The translations under genes were made by a program, and so were the position numbers. The notes below the pieces were generated by a model. That model searched no databases and was not told the DNA's origin. It worked only from the letters and a program-made list of their open reading frames with translations. A DNA stretch of 64,000 nucleotides, taken from NCBI GenBank assembly GCA_029964075.1, contig CM057135.1, forward strand, positions 12,798,863 to 12,862,862. The letters are read 5' to 3'. Origin of the DNA: Patiria pectinifera. Taxonomy: Eukaryota > Echinodermata > Asteroidea > Valvatida > Asterinidae. Every line of letters begins with the position of its first letter. Within the stretch, counting starts at the first letter, position 1. Of this stretch, positions 22,690-33,781 are shown piece after piece.

Positions 22690-23952
22690 TCATGAGCAAT
22701 TACTGAAAATGTGTTCCCTTTGAAGCAAATAAAACATGCACAATATTTCTGCACTGTCTGTTCCACTGCACAACTCAATGAATTCAATCAGACATGTTTC
22801 TTCTCCAAAGCTACCAGAAACAGATTCACCAATCTTCATGTGGAAATGTTTACCGAATGCATCAATTTCATCAGGCAACTCACTGATTAGCAAATATTCA
22901 TCCATCATTGTAGAGCTACGAGACAAACAACTGTACAATTCATTCCCAGTATTCAACACAAAATCCACATCTTTGCAACACCACATGTTCAACGGCTTAA
23001 TTTTGCTAAAGAGGATTCCGCACAAGCTCATACAAACACACTGTCGACCAGCTAGGTCTCCAAATCTAAGATCACCTTGATGAAAAGTACCTTGAATGAC
23101 ACTGATATCCTTTTTGTTCATCTCATGATTGTCTGTGCAAGAACAGCTGCTTCTACAATGACCACATGATTTCTTTTCCAATTCAGGTTTGTGTACTGTC
23201 TCTGATTCAACTTTGTGTGCACACACTCTGAGCTTTTTCTTATTAGTACTTTTAACACAATTTTCTACACTGTCTTCAGCTTTTCTTTTTGGTTGCATTT
23301 CTCCATCACCATCTTCATCATTTTGTACTGACACCTTTTCTTTTCTGCTTCGAGGTTTGCCTGAATGACCTGTTTTCTTCTGCGCTTTATCCTCATTGCA
23401 CTTTCCACTATTAGAATCACTCTCAACATTGGTACTTTTCTTGCTTCGCAGAGAATAACCTCCTCTTTGTTTGACTACATACATGCAATGATTTCCATTT
23501 GCATTCAAACAGGCATGTCTGCAGCCCATGTGATCTACATGTGCTGTTTCATGCTTGATCTTGTCAGTACCTGTATCTTGAATGGATGCTGCTATCACGT
23601 CTGCCTCCAAGTCATCCATGATCAATGTTTCCTCAAATAAGGTCAAATCTACAGGAATATCCAAATAGTCATATAAGGATTTACAATAATTACTACCTCT
23701 GCATTTGCAGCATATCCACACAACTGATTTTTTGACAAGTATATCATTGACACCACCTCTTGAAAAACCCATACAATCAACATGATACCACAATCCACAC
23801 TTGCACTGTACTTTGGGTTCAAATGATTCAATGACTTTATCACACATCCAACATTCTTCATATTCATGACCAGCACCATCATATTCCCTTTCTGCAACAG
23901 CTACACTCCCTCCTTCAAAATATCTTGTTCTTTGTTCTATTTGTTCCTTCAT
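22690..23952 (-). pseudogene. Helentron-associated protein: PHD finger and Gln-Cys protease-like domain
   Basis: 420 codons. A PHD zinc finger (C4HC3: ECWMCDKV, CKCGLWYHVDC, WICCKC) lies at residues about 33-84; such fingers bind histone tails. A basic, Ser/Lys-rich linker follows. From about residue 285 the sequence (DLAGRQCVCMSL, then CCKDVDFVL) resembles papain-like deubiquitinase domains of the herpesvirus tegument type, with Gln304 and Cys305 as candidate active-site residues. The expected histidine motif (HSRNRYG) lies just after a frameshift at about 22,650-22,700. The PHD call is firm; the protease call is inference. Confidence 0.65.
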
Positions 23953-23962
23953 AGCATGATTT

Positions 23963-24685
23963 CTACTGCATATCTTCTTCCCTGAAAGCTTTGGTTTGTT
24001 TGTTTCTTTTTTTCTTCTGACTTGAACTCAAGCTTTCCACAATAGCATTCAAACTTCTACTTGTATGACACCACACATTTTTCTGCCACATCTCATGAGA
24101 CCTTACAGTTTTCTTATCCATGCGCTTCTCAACCACCTTTCCTCCTTTTCTTATATTATGTGTTTGCTTAAATAGTTGTCTCCTCATTTTCCTCTTGTAC
24201 CTTCTTGATGGCCTCTTTCTACCACTCCTTTGACAAATCTCTTCTACATAGTCCAATACTTTACCACGTCCACAGTGCCTTGACCAACCATACTCTTTAA
24301 GCCAACGTACTCCCTTCAAATTACACACTCTTGATGATCGTTTCATTCTTTTTTCTCTTAGAGTACTTACAAATTTCTGTCTCTGATGATGTCTATTGCA
24401 TTCTTCTGCTTTCTTTGCTTGCTTCTTTTCCTCTTTGACATCCTGCTCAGAACAAATGATCATGAAATTAGCAATCAATCTGTCCATTCTACGACATGTG
24501 TATGTTTTGTTCGTATAAACCAACTGGTTCAAGTTTACTTTCTTCCCATTCATGGAGCGAATGGTCCTCAAGTATGCCTTCACATTACCAAAACTCTTTC
24601 TTCTCATGCTATTAACCCTAAGCCTCCTTCTTCTCTCAATTCCAAACCTCAATGCTCCAACTTTCATGGCATCCATACTTTTCAC
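23963..24685 (-). CDS. Basic ORF, possible POP1-like protein, upstream of the Helentron PHD ORF
   Basis: 240 codons ending 10 bp before the start of the PHD ORF on the same strand. Very rich in Arg and Lys. Three spots resemble the N-terminal region of POP1, the large RNase P/MRP subunit: NSMRRKSFGNVKAYLR (residues 25-40), RKRPSRRYKRK (156-166) and RSHEMW (195-200, compare the THxWHAKR motif). The similarity is judged by eye and weak. It may be the first Helentron ORF or captured host sequence. Alternatively it is simply a basic DNA-binding protein. Confidence 0.4.
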   Translation of the reverse strand: MKSMDAMKVGALRFGIERRRRLRVNSMRRKSFGNVKAYLRTIRSMNGKKVNLNQLVYTNKTYTCRRMDRLIANFMIICSEQDVKEEKKQAKKAEECNRHHQRQKFVSTLREKRMKRSSRVCNLKGVRWLKEYGWSRHCGRGKVLDYVEEICQRSGRKRPSRRYKRKMRRQLFKQTHNIRKGGKVVEKRMDKKTVRSHEMWQKNVWCHTSRSLNAIVESLSSSQKKKRNKQTKAFREEDMQ

Positions 24686-24760
24686 AAAATGCTATTTCTT
24701 TCACTATAACTAATTTATGACAAGTTGGAAAACAGAAAAATGTGATTTGAAACTGTAAAC

Positions 24761-25260
24761 AATTCAGCTATGTAAATCAAGTAATTCAGCTCTGTAATAT
24801 AAAACAATCAACTGTCAACTTTCAGCAAAAAGTCTTTGGCAAATTCTTCGTGTCAACTTTTTCAACTCTACTTTTGTCTTTCAAGCTTCAAATCAACTGT
24901 CAACTTTCAGCAAAGACTCTTTAGCAACTCTTTCGAATTATTTCTTCAAATCTTCACTTCCAACTTTTTAGCCTCAATCAACTGTCAACTTTCAAAAAAA
25001 ATCTTTAGCAACTCGTTTGCAGTGACTTTTCAGCTCTTTAGTTACGACTTTCAGCTCTTCACTTTCAAATTTCAGTTCTTTACTACCGACTTTCAAATCT
25101 TTACTTTCGACTTTCAGCTCTTCACTTTTGACTTTTAGTTTACATTCAACTTTCAGCTCTTTACTTTCGACTTTCAGTTCTATAAATTCGAATTTCAATT
25201 CTTTACTTTCAATTTTCAAGCTTCAATTCAACTGTCACTTTAAGTTTTATCCCTCAGAGA
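24761..25260. repeat. Degenerate minisatellite of pyrimidine-rich words
   Basis: Repeated words such as 'tcaactttcagctctt' and 'actttcgactttcag' at loose 14-21-bp spacing, strongest from 25,020 to 25,210. The minus strand reads as a KELKVES-type peptide repeat, which I take as a by-product. It may be the outer part of the Helentron or a separate repeat. Confidence 0.6.
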
Positions 25261-26040
25261 GGGTCTACATATAACAGACACTTTTTGCGAACACAAAACA
25301 ATTTTGGCTAACATACAACAATTTCTGCCGACAAATAACAACTTTCGTCAACATGTAACAACTTTGGCAACATATAACAACTTCAGCTCACAGAAAGACG
25401 AACTGGACGAACTGGACAAAACGAACAAAAAAAAGAAAAAAACAGCTCGCCAGAAGTCTTCATACCTGAGGAAAAAAAAAATAAAAAAATAAATAAATAA
25501 ATAACACTTTACAAAACCTTTGAGCTAACATCTTAAGATGATTAATAATTTACTTTCCTTAAAAAAAACTCCAAAGCCACTAATGAAAAAAAAAGAAATT
25601 TGAACCTTTGGAATTTCAGACTTTATTCCCTTTTTAAAAAACATTCAAACCCCAAAATTTGAAAGTAAAAAGTCACCCAGTGCAGCGTCGAATCCACGTT
25701 TGTATCTGTATCTCAATGCCATACAGCCTAAGCTATCGGTCAGCTCACCCACCTTTGAAAATTTTACACAAATATACTTAATGTATGTTGTATTCTAGCT
25801 TTGTGGTCATCACACTTGTGCAGTTGCAATACCGTAACAACAGAAAATGGGAAATGCGTTACAGCTTCCATAATAATAGTCACTTTGTAAAATTTAATAT
25901 ACTCAAAACTATCATCTTTTGTCTTTTTGAACATAAAGCACACGTATATTTCCCTGTTCTCTACAATCCAAGATTTCTAATCAAATTGACTGCATGCACG
26001 CTTAATTTTGCATGGCCATCAAACACGCACACATCTACAT
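25261..26040. other. Unassigned AT-rich stretch
   Basis: Starts with a short series of 'aacatataacaact' words (25,300-25,385), then A-rich simple sequence (25,425-25,505). No convincing gene or element borders. Confidence 0.35.
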
Positions 26041-26055
26041 CTACACACTGCGTAG

Positions 26056-26515
26056 CCCCAAAATGTGGCCTATTTACTGGACTGCCTCCGTAAACATAGG
26101 CCACACACCGACCATGTACAAAAACGTGTCGACGGAGCCAAATTTTGATTTTCACATTTAGGCTTACTTTGTAGGTATTTTTTTGCTTTAGAAGCATTCT
26201 CACCCTCTATATAGGCTAATCAGAAAGTGCTGCCTTTTTCAGATGTCCATTTTTCGTGAAATTTCCAGATTCATTTTTACATGTTTTCGTATCAAAATTT
26301 CAACATGAAATTTCACAAATATTAGACATCTGAAAAAGGCAGCACTTTCTGATTAGCCTATATAGAGGGTGAGAATGCTTCTAAAGCAAAAAAACCTACA
26401 AAGTAAGCCTAAATGTGAAAATCAAAATTTGGCTCCGTCGACACGTTTTTGTACATGGTCGGTGTGTGGCCTATGTTTACGGAGGCAGTCCAGTAAATAG
26501 GCCACATTTATGGGG
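26056..26515. mobile_element. 460-bp long-hairpin element with 15-bp target duplication
   Basis: Two inverted arms of about 191 bp (26,056-26,247 and 26,325-26,515) are identical except for a few bases, with a ~77-bp spacer that itself can pair (gtgaaattt with aaatttcac). Ends are CCCC and GGGG. The 15-bp word CTACACACTGCGTAG occurs directly outside both ends (26,041-26,055 and 26,516-26,530). A TSD this long is atypical for common DNA transposons. No coding capacity. Confidence 0.85.
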
Positions 26516-26530
26516 CTACACACTGCGTAG

Positions 26531-27043
26531 CCAAGTAAGCCTAGATAATGTAGCCATCAGTCCATGGTCCACTAAGGCACTATGCTATGGGTAGGCCTAC
26601 AACCTACTTTCATGACTGACGTGACTGAGAGTACACATTGTTTTATTCGAATTATATTTCGTTTGAAAAACATAACTGAGATAATCCATAGCCCATAATT
26701 TTAATGCATTGTGATTATGGCTCCAATTATTACGATCATTTTCTCCAAACAAAAAATTAATTCCAATACACAAAAACCAATAAGCACAACAACAAAATAA
26801 TTTAGATAAAGTTCTCTCACGTAAAAAGCAATAATGAACGATTAAACACATTTTGACCGATTTTATAACACCACTCCACGACCTACATGAAAAAGCGTGA
26901 GAAAGACAGTTCCCATGCAGTTAGTTCCCAGACGTTTGCGTTCGTGAACATTGTCAATGTCTTGAAGAAAATAATAACATTATCAAACCAAGGGACCAGT
27001 CTCGACTTTAACTAAAGGACACTTACCGCTTGGCGGCGCTGTT
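26531..27043. other. Unassigned AT-rich spacer
   Basis: No open frame of note, no TIR and no RNA gene recognised. Confidence 0.4.
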
Positions 27044-27852
27044 ACGCCCCAACTATCGCATCGGTCCCAACTATAGTTGGGCCTGTCCCAACTATAGTGC
27101 GGCAGTTGGGTCGGCCCAACTATAGTTAGGACTGGAGTTACGCCGGATGCTTCATGCTTGATAGATCTTGTTGGATTAAAATGTTCCGCGGCGCTGGCAC
27201 CGTGTATTCGTCGTGCATGCATGCCGCAAGGCTGGCCGGTCACGTGGTACTGCCTAATTGGACGAGTTGTCCAGCTGCTGGGTTTTATTGTCCAGCAACA
27301 TTTTGGCCGGCTAACTATAGATGGGCCCCACCCATAGAGCTGTCAAAGGTCCCAAGTAAAGTCGGACATGTAACAGAGCTGATGGGAATGTTGTATAGTC
27401 GTACATCAATGTAAACTATAGTTGGGACCGCCAAATAAAAATATTGCGGTGGCCCAACTACAGATGGTCCCCCACCTATAGATAATTTCATTGGTCCCAA
27501 GTAAAGTCAGATGTGTATTAGAATTGTAGGGAATGTTTTATAATCGTACAACAATGTACACTATAGTTGGGACGCAAAATAAAAAGATTGGGGTGGCCCA
27601 ACTATAGATTCGCCCCATCAATAGCTAATTTCAGTGGTCCCCAGTAAAGTCAGACGTGTATCAGAGCTGTAGGGAACGTTTTATAGTTGTATATCAATGT
27701 AAACTATAGTTGGGACACCGAAAAATACCGGACACCGGAGTGGCCCAACTATAGATGGGCTAGCCCAACAGTGGAACTTACAGTTGGGACCATCCCAACT
27801 ACAGTTGGGACAGGCCCAACTATAGTTGGGACCGATGCGATAGTTGGGGCGT
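27044..27852. mobile_element. 809-bp TIR element with internal 144-bp repeats
   Basis: The ends are inverted copies of about 54 bp starting ACGCCCCAACTATCGCATCG. Inside, a unit of 143-147 bp is repeated three times (starts at 27,314, 27,457, 27,601; a partial fourth at 27,748), and the near-palindromic word CCCAACTATAGTTGGG and its halves occur throughout. The target duplication is not clear. It ends only about 50 bp upstream of the TATA-like box of the OB-fold gene. Confidence 0.75.
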
Positions 27853-27904
27853 GTAGCCCAAGTACTACTGCGGTAACGTCATGACAATACTTGCCAGCGG
27901 AACC

Positions 27905-27957
27905 TTTTTATAAACCATCGCACACGTGCACGACATCACCGTCAAACTGCAGGAAAC
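27905..27957 (+). promoter_or_regulatory. Candidate promoter and 5' UTR exon of the OB-fold gene
   Basis: A TATA-like box tttttataaa (27,905-27,914) is followed about 45 bp later by a good splice donor (aaac, then gtaagg, GT at 27,958). No ATG lies between. The next acceptor on the strand (28,662-28,663) falls immediately before the ATG of the first coding exon, so a short non-coding first exon is a reasonable model. Inferred from signals alone. Confidence 0.4.
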
Positions 27958-28663
27958 GTAAGGCCAACATATCGATTTCATAAGTATCCACTGTATACAT
28001 ATATATCACAACTTTGATTAATATGAATATATACGAGAGATTTCTGTGCTATTTAGAGGACTTTCCTCCATGTGTAGACAAACAGACAAGCTTGAAAATT
28101 GTGTTTCTTAATCTTATGTCATGTATGTTCAATCATAGATCATAACAATCATGTGATTGTACACATGTGTACAGTTACTAACTGCAAGCATGCTGCAAGT
28201 ATAAAGCTCTCTTTTAAAATATATCTTTTTCACAATGCAGGAAGGACTAGCTCAAATTTATGTTGATGTCTCCCTCCATTAAATAAAAGATTTTGTTAAT
28301 AAAAACACCTTGCAATAGCAAATTTTGTTCTGCCACTATTTAATAGTAAATGAATATGCCTATTTTCCAAAATTAAAAAAACACCTACATTTTTAAATGT
28401 TCCATATATCTTTCTATATTGTGAATATTCGCACACAACGTATGATGACTGTAAGTGTAATATCACATACACACCACAAAAATTTATATGAGTAGGCCTA
28501 CTTACATTTCCTGTGTAATTGTAATACAATTTCATATTTTAAGTGCATCTTAATACAACCAACTATTGCATGGATAATTGCTGTCTGCAACAATCTATAC
28601 TTTGTTCAAACAAGAAGACGTGATGAGTCTAACATATTACTTCTACATTTTTTTATACAACAG

Positions 28664-29059
28664 ATGGAGACTCTACAAGACATCAAGCAATCCTCAAGTA
28701 AAACGCGCCCGTACCCAAAAGCTGTACGCGCAACAATTATCCAAATGAGAAATGCTGACAAAGTCAAAGAAATTGCACTGGCTGACCATACCTCGCACAT
28801 GAAGGCTGTAGCATACGATGGATCAATGTCCAAATTCACACAGGGAGACACCATTCTCGTTCGTAATTTTGTACGAGGCACGTCTGGTGTTCTGTTAACC
28901 AACAAATATTCCAGAGTTGTCATCTCACCTTCGCTGAAAGACATCCCCACTGAACATGTCACCGCTGCACAACAACTATTTCAGGAAGTTTATGTTTCTC
29001 CCATTGGCAACATCCTTGAACAACTTGGCAGCCAGCACGTCTCTATCGAAGGAGTCGTT
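28664..29059 (+). CDS. OB-fold (RPA-like) protein, coding exon 1
   Basis: 132 codons from an ATG directly after an acceptor (ttatacaacag). The translation has an OB-fold pattern: KAVRATIIQMRNADKVKEI (strands 1-2), LADHTSHMKAVAYD (turn and strand 3), FTQGDTILVRNFV and the closing TNKYSRVVIS. OB folds of this kind bind single-stranded nucleic acid. I place the donor at GT 29,060-29,061 (gtataagt), giving phase 0 and avoiding the TAA three bases later; the next exon then continues naturally (SIEGVV, then DELPRR). Similar proteins are found as host genes and as RPA-like passengers of Helitrons; which applies here is open. Confidence 0.65.
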
Positions 29060-31366
29060 GTATAAGTAAGTCTTACACCCCTACTAATCCCCAGTTACAT
29101 GTGCAATACACAGTTAAGTAGAATTCTTAGCCCTACCCCTCAAATCACATTTCCAAATGTGCATGTATTCATGTTGCATATAATGTGTTTAAAATAGCTT
29201 AGTATAACAACCATGTGCCATACTAATTATTGTTCGGTTAAATATGTGTTATAACATAAGAACATTGTCAAACTTATGATATTTTAAAAACCGATCATCT
29301 GTAATGCAATTTACATTGTAAATTTCATTTCAAAACCATTATTTATAAATACTCATTTCCCAGGTACAAGCATCTTTCACTTGCTTCCTATTTCAAAAAC
29401 CACACAAAAACCTTAGTGTAATTGACATTAGAAAAAATGCGCTTTACAATCAGTTTCTTACGTAACAGTTGCCAACAAATTTAAATAACAATTCTCACAC
29501 TGCTTGACTAATTGTCCCTTTATAAAATATATGTACATCAAAGTACGCCTACACTACGTGCATGATCCCAAACAGACTATTAGAACTACAGCTATTAAAG
29601 TATATTTTCTCAATATCTCCACATATTTCCAATGAAGCAAAACATAGCTCTTAGACTACACAACAGACATAGTCCTAAACTGTAAGCACATCAATACCAC
29701 CAACCCTTCTAGTGCATACGCATGCCCCCTGTCTATTTAAAGGGTCACTTTTTTGAACAAACTTAACCTATGCATGTACAGCATACTAGCATTATGCCGC
29801 GCTTCGCACCACCTTCCACTAGATGTGTGGAAATATAATGAATTGATGTAGTCTATTCACTATAACACCCTTTTATGTGGTGTAATATATTTAGGACTTG
29901 ATTTTCTTAGGGCTGTAAATACTTTGTGATGTTTGCTTCAATTTTCTTTGTCCACAAATATTCGTTAGCCCTCCCCCATTGATGTTGAAATTGGCAGAAT
30001 TTTTATACAGATTAAAATGAAATAGATTAAGAAGGTCAGTATTTCTAGAGGGCCAACCTGCCCCTCCCCCTTTCACTGGATACAACACTGACTTCAAGGC
30101 GGCAAAACTCAATAGCCATTGTTTTGACAACATCACAGCAAATTTTGCCCAAAACTTTCACTTTGCACTAACTCATGTACTACATTTTTTTTCTGTGCCT
30201 GAGCTCAAACCGAGGAAACTTTCTGTTTTTCAATTTTGCTCTTGTATGTAGTGTGGTGAAACCTGGATTGTTTTTTAATCAAATTGATTAAACATGTATT
30301 AACATGCAATGTTTTTTTAATTTTAATTAATTTTTTAAGAACACCTTCATTTAAAACTTCTACCAACATAATTTTAAGGCGTGAATTATTTTGGAAACAT
30401 CAGAATGCAGTTTTCAGGGAGGGAGGAATCCCCATGGTTACAATATCAAAGCCATGTTATTTTTGCCACCTCATGACTTAGTGGGGCATGCATTACTCAT
30501 ATGAGCATAAAGTGCATGGAGTCACAACCTTTGAAAATCAACATTTACATAACTCTGGCAATGTCCTTGCTGCCTAGATGAACTCGACAACCTTCAATAA
30601 ATCAGCAGCAAAGTATGCCATCCAAAAACTTCACCACTCATGATTTCTTACCCGCAGTTGTCAGTAAGAAACTCTACAAATTGCAATAAGAAAAACATGG
30701 TGCCAACCAAATAGTTAGGTTCCTCATGCATCACCACCCTCGTCAGTACAGCAAACAACTCAGGAACACATGTAACATGTCGCCGATCAATTCCATCTTC
30801 AGCTTTAATAGTATAGAAAAACTGTGCGTGATCTGTACTGTACATTGCGACATTAACATATTGAACTGTCGATCAAGTGCTGTCGTCCTTGCTTGTTCGT
30901 AAAGCACATAATCAATTATCAAATTTGCAGCCAATGACAATAAAACACAAAAAGATTTGTTTACTTCGACTGCAGAGATAAAAATAAACCAAAACAAATC
31001 AAAGCCAGTTAAGTAGTAAACACAATCATTATGTAGGTTACATACAGTAGGCAATACATGTTTACTTGTAAGTCAACAAAAAAACCAACTTACCGCACTA
31101 GTGAGCTACACAAATCATAATTTCGCGAGTGCCATGAATGCCTAATATTTAACCAGAGTTTACAGTAGTACCATTTTTGTGTACCATCCATCCAGTTAGA
31201 TATTTCCATCTGAAATGCAATCATCCTTGAACAATATCAGAATACCTTCAAAGCCTGGCTTATTTCAATTACATGTATATTGTATTGATGTAATGTACAT
31301 GTGCACTATCAACTATTAATACCTTCATTATGATGATTTCTAATGTCTCACATTATATTTATGCAG
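29060..31366 (+). other. Intron 1 of the OB-fold gene (coding part)
   Basis: Bounded by donor gtataagt and acceptor tttatgcag (31,358-31,366). AT-rich. Minus-strand frames at 29,891-30,136 and 30,743-31,054 show no domain. I see no mobile element inside it. Confidence 0.45.
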
Positions 31367-31512
31367 GACGAACTACCACGACGTGTGAGAGACACCCAGT
31401 CCGTCAGGAACATCAAAGTAAAGGACGACAGTGGACAAATAAATGTTGCCTTATGGAACGATAAGGCAAAGAGCCCGGTCAAACTTGGAGATAAAGTCTA
31501 AAAATTAATGTG

Positions 31513-31551
31513 GCCTGACGTTGCGAACTTAGCAAGTTCTTCTTCAGAGGC
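31513..31551 (-). ncRNA. Hammerhead-ribozyme-like motif in the PLE 3' region
   Basis: On the minus strand: stem I gcct/aggc closes CTGAAGA, a 4-bp stem II (gaac/gttc), then GCAACGTC. This is the minimal PLE-type hammerhead layout with a two-base stem III and cleavage after GTC. The conserved GAA is GCA here, which probably weakens or kills activity. The stem II is short and preceded by one unpaired A. Hammerheads at PLE ends are established. Confidence 0.5.
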
Positions 31552-31930
31552 TTAAACAGAAATGACAGAGGTACAAACATTAACATGGGGGTGCACACAA
31601 ACATGCAGGGCTGAAAGAAGAAACACAAAAGGAGGATTAGGTGGGAAAGGTGTGGAAAGATGCAGGGGAGGGTGGATGAGAGAACAAAGGAACAAAGGGA
31701 GATGGCAAACCACAAGGGGTCTAGTAAAAACAGGGGAGGGATCAGAAAGGGGAAGGATCAAAGGTCACAGGGAGTGGGAACGGACAAAAGAGTGTGAGAG
31801 TGATGATGATGGGGGGGGGGGGAACAGTATGGGGGGGGAAAGGGATGAAAGATGGGGGAAGATGGGTAAACACAAACAAGGAAGACCAGGTGGATTATCT
31901 GTAACAGAAGACAATGGAGGAAGAAAAGGA

Positions 31931-32578
31931 TTAATCATTCCCTAGTTGGATGTTGAGACCATGTGGTTGAATAGTTCGAAGACGATTCATCCACACGTTC
32001 TCTCTGCTGAGGCGAACTGAGTCCTTGCGATGGCCAAGAGATTCAATGCCCTGCAAAATCATATCAGAAATGGAGTGGTTAGGCAGGTTGAAGTGATGAC
32101 CAACAGGGGTGTCTAGTTTCTTGGTGTTGACCGTTGACCGGTGGGCATAGAAACGCTTCTTGAGCGTATTCTTAGTCTCACCTACATACTGCACTCCACA
32201 GACCCTGCAAGAGATGAGATATATGACATTAGAGGTGTTACAAGTGATGTTACCAATGGTTCTGTGGGTAGTGACAGAAGAGTGGCCAGAAAAGGAGTCA
32301 GACTCCTGGATATGAATCTGGCAGACAACACATCTGGAACTGCACTTGAAAGTACCATGCTGGGTGGGATTTGATGCATCTAAGGATGGGACTTCAGCTC
32401 GAACAATCAGGTCCCGTAGATTTCGAGGACGCCTGTAAGCCAATGTGGGGCCGTTGGGGATGGCGCGGGCAAGGCGATCTGAAGTATGGAGGATATGATG
32501 ATTGTCATTTGTGATTTTGCGAAGGGGAGGGATATTGGGGTGAAACGTGGTAACCAAGGGAATCATGGGTTTGGCCAT
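31931..32578 (-). pseudogene. Penelope-like GIY-YIG endonuclease
   Basis: 215 codons. A Cys-rich linker (CSSRCVVCQIHI) precedes a GIY-YIG nuclease, seen as VIYLISCRVCGVQYVGETK with the following Arg in LKKRFYAHRS, and a late Asn/His region (GHHFNLPNHS). In PLEs this domain cuts target DNA for priming. The stop is at 31,931, leaving about 430 bp of 3' non-coding sequence, purine/pyrimidine-skewed with a G10 run on the plus strand. Confidence 0.85.
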
Positions 32579-32582
32579 GGCA

Positions 32583-32966
32583 TCAGGGGCTTTCCCGTGA
32601 GGCTAGATTTCTGGGGATAGCTTTAGCTCTGGCAATGGCACGATGAACTTGGCGAGAGCTGTGACCCCTGGCCACCAAGTTGTTCCTCAGTATCTGTGTA
32701 TGGCGGGAGAAATCGGAATCATTAGAACAAATTCTTCTGAGTCTGAGTGCCTGGCTGAACGCTATGCCAGTTTTGCAGTGCCTGGGGTGACAGCTGGAGG
32801 AGTGGAGGTACTGGTGGGTGTCTGTGGGTTTGGAATACAGGTCAGTGGTTAGTGAGTTGCCTTGCTTGCGGACGGTGACATCCAGAAAGTGGGTTTGGTG
32901 AGCCGAGAACTCCGACGTGAATTTGATGGTTCTGTGGAAGGAATTGATGTGGTTAGTGAAGGTCAA
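32583..32966 (-). pseudogene. Penelope-like RT thumb and linker
   Basis: 127 codons continuing the RT after a one-base frameshift. Typical PLE words: LTFTNHINSFHRTIKFT, HFLDVTVRKQG and SKPTDTHQYLHSSSCHP. A second frameshift near 32,590 separates it from the endonuclease part. Confidence 0.75.
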
Positions 32967-33781
32967 GAGACTGTCCTCATCACTGGTCCAGATGAAAAAA
33001 CATCATCAATATATCTCCACCAGATCCAAGGGCGACATGGGGCCGAGGCAAGCATGCGTTCTTCGAGGTCACCCATGAAGAGACAAGCCATGGAAGGGGC
33101 CATGCGAGTGCCCATTGCGGTGCCGTGTACCTGTAGATAGTGTTCACCAAGGAAGGAAAAATTGTTCTTCGTTAGTATAAGTCTCATGAGGGTGCCAACA
33201 TCACTGATGGGAGGAGTAGTGTGTCCTGCCTTGGCCAGAGCCAAGGAGCAAGCACGAACACCCTCCTCATGTGGGATGTTGGTGTACAGAGATGAGACGT
33301 CGAAAGTCCCAATGATGGCTGTGCTGGGAATCTGGTCCTTGATTCCTTCAAGCTTGCGTAGGAAGTCTGGGGTGTCGTGAATGTATGACGAAATCTGTGG
33401 GACAAGGGGTTTGAGAAAACTGTCAATGAACAGGGAAATGCGTTCCGTGGGTGAGCCATTACCGGAGATGATGGGTCTACCGGGGTTGCCAGCCTTGTGA
33501 ATCTTGGGTAGAAGGTAAAATCTGGCAGTCCTACAATCACAGGGAGAAAGGAATTTGTGAGCTTTCTTGGACAACTGGTCACGTGATCGCATATCGTCAA
33601 GTACCTGTTGTATATCTCGACAGAAAGTGCCTGTGGGGTCAGAGTCAAGGCGGGTATAGTTAGTGCGATTATCCAACTGGCGGTGGGCCTCATCAATGTA
33701 CTGCTGACGATCCATGATGACCACAGCTGAACCTTTATCTGCTGGCTTGATGATGATGTCGGTGCGAGAGCGCACCGACAA
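32963..33781 (-). pseudogene. Penelope-like reverse transcriptase
   Basis: 272 codons. RT motifs in order: IIIKPADKGSAVVIMD, a block RPIISGNGSPTERIS, FDVSSLYTNIPHEEG with the first catalytic Asp, HGTAMGTRMAPSMACLFMG, and the active site WWRYIDDVF. The N-terminus of the protein is missing because the element is 5'-truncated. After YIDD the frame breaks in an A6 run (about 32,996-33,001), and the thumb region continues in the next frame. Synthesises DNA at the nicked target in functional elements. Confidence 0.85.

Larger units (their letters stand above)
15583..24760 (-). mobile_element. Helentron (Rep-helicase-endonuclease Helitron-like element), near complete
   Basis: Minus-strand element of roughly 9 kb. 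Reading 5' to 3' on the minus strand: basic POP1-like ORF, PHD finger plus Gln-Cys protease-like domain, OTU domain, long basic repeat region, zinc-rich region, HUH Rep, Pif1-type helicase, and an AP-type endonuclease fused to the helicase. The C-terminal endonuclease is the known hallmark of the Helentron branch. At least two stops and four frameshifts interrupt the frames, all single-site lesions. Terminal structures were not found, so both limits are approximate. Confidence 0.85.

Noticed and set aside
24992-25219. KELKVES peptide repeat ORF
   Set aside because: By-product of a degenerate pyrimidine-rich minisatellite.
31562-31945. 127-codon plus-strand ORF rich in Gly and Arg
   Set aside because: Antisense to the purine-skewed 3' region of the Penelope-like element; no domain.
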